Assembly (NCBI GenBank): GCA_035763745.1
Contig: DASUAO010000054.1
Coordinates: 13,942-77,941, forward strand
From: DASUAO01 sp035763745
GTDB taxonomy: Bacteria; Actinomycetota; Acidimicrobiia; IMCC26256; PALSA-555
DNA: 64,000 nucleotides
Direction: 5' to 3'
Shown here: piece by piece, positions 58,698-64,000 of the stretch
Layout of the letters: the number at the start of each line of letters is the position of its first letter
How positions within the stretch are numbered: position 1 is the stretch's first letter
The notes under the pieces: generated by a model
Databases searched by the model: none
What the model saw: the letters and a program-made list of their open reading frames with translations, nothing else
Told to the model about the DNA's origin: nothing
Translations under genes and position numbers: made by a program

Positions 58698-59776
58698 CAG
58701 ATCGCCTCTCCCTCGAGCAGCAGCGCTGCGTCGACGCCCGCCTTCAGGTTGCGCTCGAGTGCCTCCGTGCCTTCGGGCGTGCCGACCGGGAACCAGCAGC
58801 GGTACTGGTGGCCGTTGCCGGCGTCCTTCAACGGAGGTTCTTCCTCGATGCAGCGATCCTGGACGTACGCGCATCGGGGCGCGAACTTGCAGCCGGGCGG
58901 TGGGTTCACGAGGTCGGGCGGGCGCCCGGGGATGGTGGCCAGGCGGGTGCCGCTCGCATCGTCGATCTTGGGGATCGACGACAGCAGCGCCTTCGTGTAC
59001 GGCATCTTCATGTCGCGGAAGAGCACGTGCGTCGGTGCCTTCTCGACGATGCGCCCCGCGTACATGACCGCGATCTCGTCGGTCCGACCCGCGACGATCC
59101 CGAGGTCGTGGGTGATCAGCACCATCGCCATGAACCGCTCGCGCTGCTGGCCCCGCATGAGGTCGAGGACCTGGGCCTGCACTGTGACGTCCAGCGCGGT
59201 GGTGGGCTCGTCGGCGAACAGGATCTTCGGACCGCAGGCGAGCGCGACCGCGATGCACACCCGCTGACGCATGCCCCCCGAGAGCTGGTGTGGGTACTCG
59301 TTGAGCCGGCGGGCCGGCTCCGGGATGCGGACGGACGTGAGCATGCTCTCGGCGAGCTCGTTCGCGTAGTCCTTGGTGACGTCGAGGTGCTGGCGGATCG
59401 ACTCGGTGATCTGCTTCCCGATCTTCATCACGGGGTTCAGCGACGTCATCGGGTCCTGGAAGATCATCGACATCTGCGCGCCCCAGTAGTCGCGCATCTG
59501 CTTCGGGGAGAGATCGATGAGCTCCTCGCCCTCGAGCTTGATGGACCCCTCGCGCACGAGGCCGCGCTTGGGCAGCAGACTCATGACCGAGCGGGCGAGC
59601 ACGGTCTTGCCCGACCCCGACTCGCCGACGATGCCGATCGTCTTGCCCCGCTCGAGCGCGAAGCTGACGCCGTCGACGGCGCGCACGATGCCGCGGTCGG
59701 TCTGGAAGTGCGTCTTGACGTCGGTGACCTCGAGCAGGGAGCCCTCGAAGGGGGCGTCGCCGAACCGGTCGCTCAC
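58697..59776 (-). CDS. oppD: Oligopeptide/dipeptide ABC transporter ATPase, OppD-like
   Basis: This is a 359-residue ATPase partner of OppF. Walker A GESGSGKT is at 51-58, with the signature LSGGMRQRVCIAVALA, Walker B LFADEPTTALD and a C-terminal oligo_HPY region with cysteines (GCKFAPRCAYVQDRC). The GTG at 59776 overlaps the permease stop by 4 bp, giving the normal OppD N-terminus. Confidence 0.92.
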   Translation of the reverse strand: MSDRFGDAPFEGSLLEVTDVKTHFQTDRGIVRAVDGVSFALERGKTIGIVGESGSGKTVLARSVMSLLPKRGLVREGSIKLEGEELIDLSPKQMRDYWGAQMSMIFQDPMTSLNPVMKIGKQITESIRQHLDVTKDYANELAESMLTSVRIPEPARRLNEYPHQLSGGMRQRVCIAVALACGPKILFADEPTTALDVTVQAQVLDLMRGQQRERFMAMVLITHDLGIVAGRTDEIAVMYAGRIVEKAPTHVLFRDMKMPYTKALLSSIPKIDDASGTRLATIPGRPPDLVNPPPGCKFAPRCAYVQDRCIEEEPPLKDAGNGHQYRCWFPVGTPEGTEALERNLKAGVDAALLLEGEAI

Positions 59777-60798
59777 AGCGCGCCCTCCCGAACGTCGAAG
59801 CGGGCTCGGATGACGTCCCCGAGGTAGTTGAGCGAGAGCACCGTCAGGAAGATGAGGATGGACGCCTCGAAGACGATGTGCGGCGACTTGAAGAGGTTCC
59901 CCCGGTCGAGGGCGATGATGTTCCCCCACGACGGCGTCGGAGGCCTCACGCCGACGCCGAGGATGCTCAGCGTGCCCTCCGCGACGATCGCCACCGCGAT
60001 GCCGAGCAGCGAGATCGAGAACATCGCGGGGAGCACGTTCGGCAGCACTTCGCGCGCCATCACGCGACCGTTCTTCGCACCCTGCGCGCGCGCGGCCAGC
60101 ACGAACTCGCGTTGGGCCCAGCTGAGGGCGCTGGCCCGCGTGATCCGCCCGACGAGTGGGACGGAGACCACGCCGATCGCGATGATCAGGATCATCTCGG
60201 CCGGGAGCCCGCTCGTGGCCGCTTCGCTGGGGCTCCCCTGGAGGAACGCCACCAGCGCGAGCGCCATGATGACCGACGGTACCGAGAGCAAGACGTTGAA
60301 CATGCCGGTGAGGAACGTGTCGACCTTGCCGCTGAAGTAGCCGGCGGTGAGCCCCAGCGTTCCCCCCACCAGGAAGCCGAGCGCGATCGCGCCCGTGGCG
60401 ACGAGCATCGACGTCCACGCGCCGAGGGCGAGCCGCGCGGCCATGTTGCGTCCGTTGCTGTCGCACCCGAGGAGGTAGCCCGACGCCCCGCCTTCGTCGG
60501 CGAACGGGCCCTTGCGGGCGCACCGCGCCACGCTCTCCTGCGCGTCGCCCCAGGTGAGGATGCCGGCCTTCGCGAGGATCGCCATCACGACGACGAACGC
60601 CATCCAGCCCATGGCGAGCTTGGCCCCGAGTCCGAACGGCTTGCCCCTCGAGCGCTTGCCCTCGTTCCCGGCCGAGACGGCAGAGGCGCGGATCTCCGCG
60701 CCCTCGCCGAGGAAGCCGGCGTCGACGGACTCCCCGACGATGGTCTCGGCGGCCGACTCGACCTGGCGGCCGAACGGTTCAGACGGCGGCGCGGGCAC
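59773..60798 (-). CDS. oppC: Oligopeptide/dipeptide ABC permease, OppC-like
   Basis: This is a 341-residue permease. A long cytoplasmic N-terminus (about 50 residues) precedes the first helix, a periplasmic segment with two Cys (ARCARKG and LLGCDSNGR) and five further helices. The coupling-loop motif EFVLAARAQGAKNGRVM (EAA loop) is intact. It overlaps the OppB gene by 20 bp. Confidence 0.9.
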   Translation of the reverse strand: MPAPPSEPFGRQVESAAETIVGESVDAGFLGEGAEIRASAVSAGNEGKRSRGKPFGLGAKLAMGWMAFVVVMAILAKAGILTWGDAQESVARCARKGPFADEGGASGYLLGCDSNGRNMAARLALGAWTSMLVATGAIALGFLVGGTLGLTAGYFSGKVDTFLTGMFNVLLSVPSVIMALALVAFLQGSPSEAATSGLPAEMILIIAIGVVSVPLVGRITRASALSWAQREFVLAARAQGAKNGRVMAREVLPNVLPAMFSISLLGIAVAIVAEGTLSILGVGVRPPTPSWGNIIALDRGNLFKSPHIVFEASILIFLTVLSLNYLGDVIRARFDVREGAL

Positions 60799-61774
60799 GG
60801 CGAATCCTCGGGTCGAGTACGGAGTACAGGAAGTCGACGAAGAAGTTGATGAGCACGAAGAGCGTCGCGATCACGACGATGTAGCTCTGGAGCTCGACGT
60901 ACTCCCGGGCATTGATCGCCTGGAAGATCTTCAGGCCCATCCCGGGGATCTGGTAGATGACCTCGACGACCACGGCGCCGCCGATCAGCGTTCCGACGTT
61001 GAGCCCGGCGACGGTGAGCAGGGTGAGGCTCGACGGGCGGAGCGCGTGGCGCCAGAGGATCCGACGGTTCGAGATCCCCTTCGCCTTGGCCATGGTGATG
61101 AAGTTCTCCTGGAGCGTCGCGATCATGTCGCTGCGCAGCAGGCGCATGTAGACCGCGATCTGCCCGACGGCCAACGTGATCGCGGGCAGGATCATGAACC
61201 GGATGTGCTCGTCGAGGTCGGGGGAGCGCGACGAGTCGAAGATGCCGTCGAGCAGCCCGGGTGCGTACCCGCCGGTCGGTAGCCACTTGAGCTCGGCGCC
61301 CACGAAGAACGAGAGCAGCAGAGCGAGAACGAAGTTGGGGAGCGCGAGCAGGGCGAACGCCGATGTGTTGAGCGCGTTGTCGGTGCGGGTGCCGTTGCGG
61401 TACGCGGTGAGGATCCCGAGCGGGATCGCGAAGAACAGCGCGAGGAACTGCGCGTAGATCATGAGCTGGAGCGAGACCGGCAAGGACTGGTTGACGAGAT
61501 CGCTCACCGGGCGGCCCGACGAGTATTGGGTACCGAAGTCGCCTTGCAGGAGACCGGTGACGTAGGACCAGTACTGACCGAGGAAGCTCTTGTCGAGTCC
61601 GAGGTCCGACCGCAGCGCTTCCCGTTGCGCGTCGGTGCCGAACGGGATGATGACGTTGGTGGGGTCACCCGGCAGAAGCCGAACGAGCAGGAAGGTGAAG
61701 AAGCTCACGATCAGCAGCACGATGAGCAGCTGCGCGAGGCGCTTCCCTATGAGTCGGACGAGCTCCGACGGCAT
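60779..61774 (-). CDS. oppB: Oligopeptide/dipeptide ABC permease, OppB-like
   Basis: This is a 331-residue permease with six predicted helices. The N-terminal helix LLIVLLIVSFFTFLLVRLLPGDP is family-typical, and the EAA-type coupling loop lies around FITMAKAKGISNRRIL. It forms the channel with OppC. It follows the binding-protein gene after 34 bp. Confidence 0.92.
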   Translation of the reverse strand: MPSELVRLIGKRLAQLLIVLLIVSFFTFLLVRLLPGDPTNVIIPFGTDAQREALRSDLGLDKSFLGQYWSYVTGLLQGDFGTQYSSGRPVSDLVNQSLPVSLQLMIYAQFLALFFAIPLGILTAYRNGTRTDNALNTSAFALLALPNFVLALLLSFFVGAELKWLPTGGYAPGLLDGIFDSSRSPDLDEHIRFMILPAITLAVGQIAVYMRLLRSDMIATLQENFITMAKAKGISNRRILWRHALRPSSLTLLTVAGLNVGTLIGGAVVVEVIYQIPGMGLKIFQAINAREYVELQSYIVVIATLFVLINFFVDFLYSVLDPRIRRARAAV

Positions 61775-61808
61775 CCTTGCTCGACTCCTGCCGGGTTCCC
61801 TTCCTACG

Positions 61809-63461
61809 TTAGGACTTGCTCAGGCCGAGGACGGGGATCCGCCCGTAGACGAAGAGCGGCTTGCCGCCACCGTCCGGAAGCTTGGGCAACGTGACCTTCG
61901 CGTCCGGCACCGACCCGATCGTCCAGTCCACGTACCACATCGGGACGATGTAGTTGCCGGCCGCCATGGCCTTGTTGAAGTCGGTGTAGATCTCCTCGAT
62001 CGCATCCGGGTCGGTCTCACCACGCCCCGCATCGAGCGCTGCCTGGGTGTCGGCGTCGTCGAACTGCGAGAAGTTGATGAAGTTCCCCGTGCTGGCGTTC
62101 GACCACCACGGGTAGTTGTCCTGGTCGGAAGAGGTTGTGTAGCCGCCGTGCAGGTTGCGCCAGAGGAGCACGTCGATCTTGGCGGCGAGCGCCTCGTTGA
62201 TCAGCGTGGCCTGGTCGAACTGTGCGATCTCGGCGTCGATCCCCGACTTGCCGAGCTCTTCCTTCAGCAGCTGGGCCTCGGCCGAGTTCTCCGGGTCCGA
62301 GGTGGTGCCCAGCACGATGCTGAAGTCGCCGCCGCTCGACTCCTTGTACTGCTCGGCGAGTGCGGTCGCCTTCTTCTTGTTGAACTTGGGGTAGCCCGCG
62401 TTCTTCAAGTACCCGGGGGCGTCGACGTCCATGTTGCCGTTGGCCACGTCGAAGAGTCCCTTGTTGCGGATCTGGTTGATCTTGTTCTTGTCGATCGCGG
62501 TCGCAAACGCCTCGCGGGCGATCGGGTCGTCGAACGGTGCGTTCTTCGAGAGCAGCACGTAGTAGCGGATCTCGCGCACGCCCGGCTTCTGCTTGAGCAG
62601 GTTCGCAGTGCTGGAGCCGAGGTTGTTGAGCGCGTCGATCTGCTGGGCGCTCGACGTGTGCATGACGTCGAGCTGACCACCCTGGAGCTGGTTCAAGCGC
62701 ACGGCGCCGTCGACGACGGGCACGAACGTGATGGAGTCAGCCTTCGGGAACCCCTTCTGCCAGTAGTTGGGGTTCTTCGTGACGACCGTCTTCTCGTTCT
62801 GGAGGTACTCCTCGAGCATGAACGGCCCCGTGCCGATCATCTTCGTCGAGCAGTCCTCGCCCGCGTTCAGCTGCTCGGGGGCCATGATCCCGGCGCGGCC
62901 CGTGAGGTACAGGTACGCGCCGAAGTTGGCGACCGGCACGCTCGTCGTGACCTTGACGGTGAGCGGGTCGACGACGGTGACGTCCGAGATGAACCCGAGC
63001 ACGACCTTGAGCAGCGGCCCCGAGTTGGGCGCGCCCTCGGCGCCGCGCTGCGCGTCGAGGTTCAGCTTCACCGCGGCCGCGTCGAGCGCCTCACCGTTGT
63101 GGAAGGTGATGCCTTCTCGCAGTCCGATCGTCCACTCGGTGAGGTCTGCGTTCGGCTCCACCGACTCCGCGAGGTAGGGGACGGACTCGCCCTTGGAGTT
63201 CGGCACCGTGAGCGTGTCGTAGATCGCCGCGACCACCTGGATCCCGGAGATCGCGAGCTGGGCGCGGCTGAGGCAGTAGTTGGTGGTCTCGGCCTCGAGT
63301 CCGAAGGTCAGGTCGCCGCCCCCCTTCTGCTGCGCGCGGCGGCCGTCGGTCGAGGCGCCGCCCGCGCCTGCGAACGAGACAGAGACGAGCCCCAGCACGG
63401 CGATCGCCGCGCCGAAGCGCGTCCAGTGGCCGCGTGGTGCTTGCCGGTGTGAGTGACCCAC
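61809..63461 (-). CDS. oppA: Peptide-type ABC transporter substrate-binding protein
   Basis: This is a 550-residue family-5 solute-binding protein. An N-terminal signal (basic RQAPRGHWTR, hydrophobic segment to about residue 36, then AGGAST) precedes the mature domain with GLRSEGITFHNGEALDA-like text (reading GLREGITFHNGEALDA) and GTGPFMLEEY. No lipobox Cys is present at the usual site. I chose the GTG at 63461, which has AGGGGGA a few bases upstream. It is the first gene of the leftward opp operon. The ligand could be a peptide or another polar compound. Confidence 0.9.
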   Translation of the reverse strand: MGHSHRQAPRGHWTRFGAAIAVLGLVSVSFAGAGGASTDGRRAQQKGGGDLTFGLEAETTNYCLSRAQLAISGIQVVAAIYDTLTVPNSKGESVPYLAESVEPNADLTEWTIGLREGITFHNGEALDAAAVKLNLDAQRGAEGAPNSGPLLKVVLGFISDVTVVDPLTVKVTTSVPVANFGAYLYLTGRAGIMAPEQLNAGEDCSTKMIGTGPFMLEEYLQNEKTVVTKNPNYWQKGFPKADSITFVPVVDGAVRLNQLQGGQLDVMHTSSAQQIDALNNLGSSTANLLKQKPGVREIRYYVLLSKNAPFDDPIAREAFATAIDKNKINQIRNKGLFDVANGNMDVDAPGYLKNAGYPKFNKKKATALAEQYKESSGGDFSIVLGTTSDPENSAEAQLLKEELGKSGIDAEIAQFDQATLINEALAAKIDVLLWRNLHGGYTTSSDQDNYPWWSNASTGNFINFSQFDDADTQAALDAGRGETDPDAIEEIYTDFNKAMAAGNYIVPMWYVDWTIGSVPDAKVTLPKLPDGGGKPLFVYGRIPVLGLSKS

Positions 63462-63599
63462 GATGTTCCCCCTGGAGCTGCCGGGCGCCGGGCGCCGGGT
63501 TCGAAGTGATGAGCCTTGCTCGTGCCGGTCTATGACGCCGGTCACAAAGCGCAATATAGGAGCCCGACGGCACCTGTCAATCGCGGGAGGACCGGCTTC

Positions 63600-63953
63600 G
63601 CGCGCCCGAGCTCCGCGCCGAGTGGTTCGGGTCCGCAGACCCGGGTCGACGTGCCGAACGCGATGGACCGGGTCCCCGACATCACGCAGGAACCGGTGAA
63701 GCCGGGGAAGAAGTTCGTCTACGAGTTCGTCGCCAAGGGCCCGGCGGTGGGCATGTACCACTCGCACCACCACGCCGAGCACCAGATGCCCGACGGTCTC
63801 GACACGGTGAACGTGGCGCCGGGCGAGCGGTACTCGGTCCTGGTCCAGGCGACGAATCCCGGCGTGTGGGCTTGGCACTGCCACATCCTGACCCATGCCG
63901 AGCGCGACACCGGCATGTTCGGGATGGTCACCACCTTGATCGTCGAGGCGTGA
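63600..63953 (+). pseudogene. Decayed multicopper oxidase
   Basis: The frame reads VDVPNAMDRVPDITQEPVKPGKKFVYEF and MYHSHHHAEHQMPDGL, a type of copper-oxidase domain, but lacks the first copper-binding part. It then jumps from DGL to DTVNVAPGERYSVLV and WAWHCHILTHAERDTGMFG, the C-terminal copper site (HCHxxxH...M). About 70 residues expected between these two parts are missing and there is no proper start or signal peptide. I read it as an N-terminally truncated, internally deleted remnant; the promoter region of the opp operon lies beside it. Confidence 0.75.
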
Positions 63954-63961
63954 CACGTTCG

Positions 63962-63999
63962 TGCGTCGGCAACCCCCGCAGACGGCGGGGTGCCGACGC
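63962..63999. repeat. Palindrome at window edge, related to copies A-C
   Basis: TGCGTCGGCAACCCCCGC and GGCGGGGTGCCGACGC form a stem after the oxidase remnant. The core CACCCCGCC (minus strand) and the GCGTCG outer stem resemble copies A-C but the loop is longer. The window ends here, so its full extent is not seen. Confidence 0.5.
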
Positions 64000-64000
64000 C

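Noticed and set aside
63495..63540. A tRNA-like GGTTCGAAG stretch near the right end
   Set aside because: No acceptor or anticodon arms can be formed around it; no tRNA gene was recognised anywhere in the window.

Overview
The window is about 70% G+C chromosomal DNA with dense genes, many GTG starts and many 4-bp stop/start overlaps. It carries an actinobacterial-type SOS box, a lexA / LysM protein / nrdR neighbourhood like that of mycobacteria, a mycobacterial-style FadD/nitronate-monooxygenase pair, and many starts that look leaderless. I infer an actinobacterium, most likely of the Acidimicrobiia kind; no rRNA or tRNA gene in the window confirms this. I saw no insertion sequence, prophage or CRISPR array. 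The only mobile element recognised is an intein with homing-endonuclease motifs inside nrdJ.

Layout. 1-5.7 kb: a LivG(partial)-acyl-CoA ligase-LivH-LivM-binding protein operon closed by a strong terminator. 5.8-8.9 kb: two TetR regulators, one with a palindromic operator on its own promoter and followed by a diiron ferritin-like protein, plus a small unknown protein. 8.9-12.5 kb: a GAF-GGDEF cyclase divergent from RNase J, then an SDR. 12.5-19.2 kb: ftsK, rimO, pgsA, cinA, thpR and a small protein with internal repeats. 19.2-20.6 kb: SOS-controlled recA. 20.7-28.0 kb: a TauE-like permease, then a tightly coupled miaB-miaA-dapF-hflX-dapC chain and dapD (tRNA modification and lysine/peptidoglycan precursor synthesis). 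28.0-31.0 kb: a lone AraC HTH protein, lexA, a small SOS-flanked gene, a LysM division-inhibitor-like gene and nrdR. 31.0-35.2 kb: the B12-dependent ribonucleotide reductase NrdJ interrupted by a 442-residue intein.

35.3-44.6 kb: a DUF427 protein, a broken P-loop gene, a KhtT/KhtU-like K+/H+ antiporter pair, a nitronate monooxygenase with a FadD ligase, a DegT-fold protein whose PLP lysine is His, an SDR, a VOC protein, a PAP2 phosphatase and a CopD-like membrane protein. 44.6-49.4 kb: a PIG-L deacetylase, then a leftward operon of a thioredoxin-fold redoxin, an SMP-30 protein and an alcohol dehydrogenase, then a histidine phosphatase. The redoxin gene has an in-frame UGA at the nucleophilic-cysteine position followed by a SECIS-like hairpin; I read it as an overlooked selenoprotein. 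49.5-57.6 kb: a HelD-like helicase, an M3 peptidase, a DUF885 protein, a KDSR-like SDR and fumC. 57.7-63.5 kb: a complete leftward oligopeptide ABC transporter operon. 63.6 kb to the end: a decayed multicopper oxidase.

Structure beyond single genes. Three LexA-controlled promoters (recA, lexA, LysM gene) share one design, with the SOS box inside a 17-bp spacer between -35 and -10. A family of covarying palindromes recurs between genes at 45.35, 48.54 and 49.37 kb, with a related one at the right edge. A TANNNT hexamer sits 6-8 nt before the start codon of at least thirteen genes.
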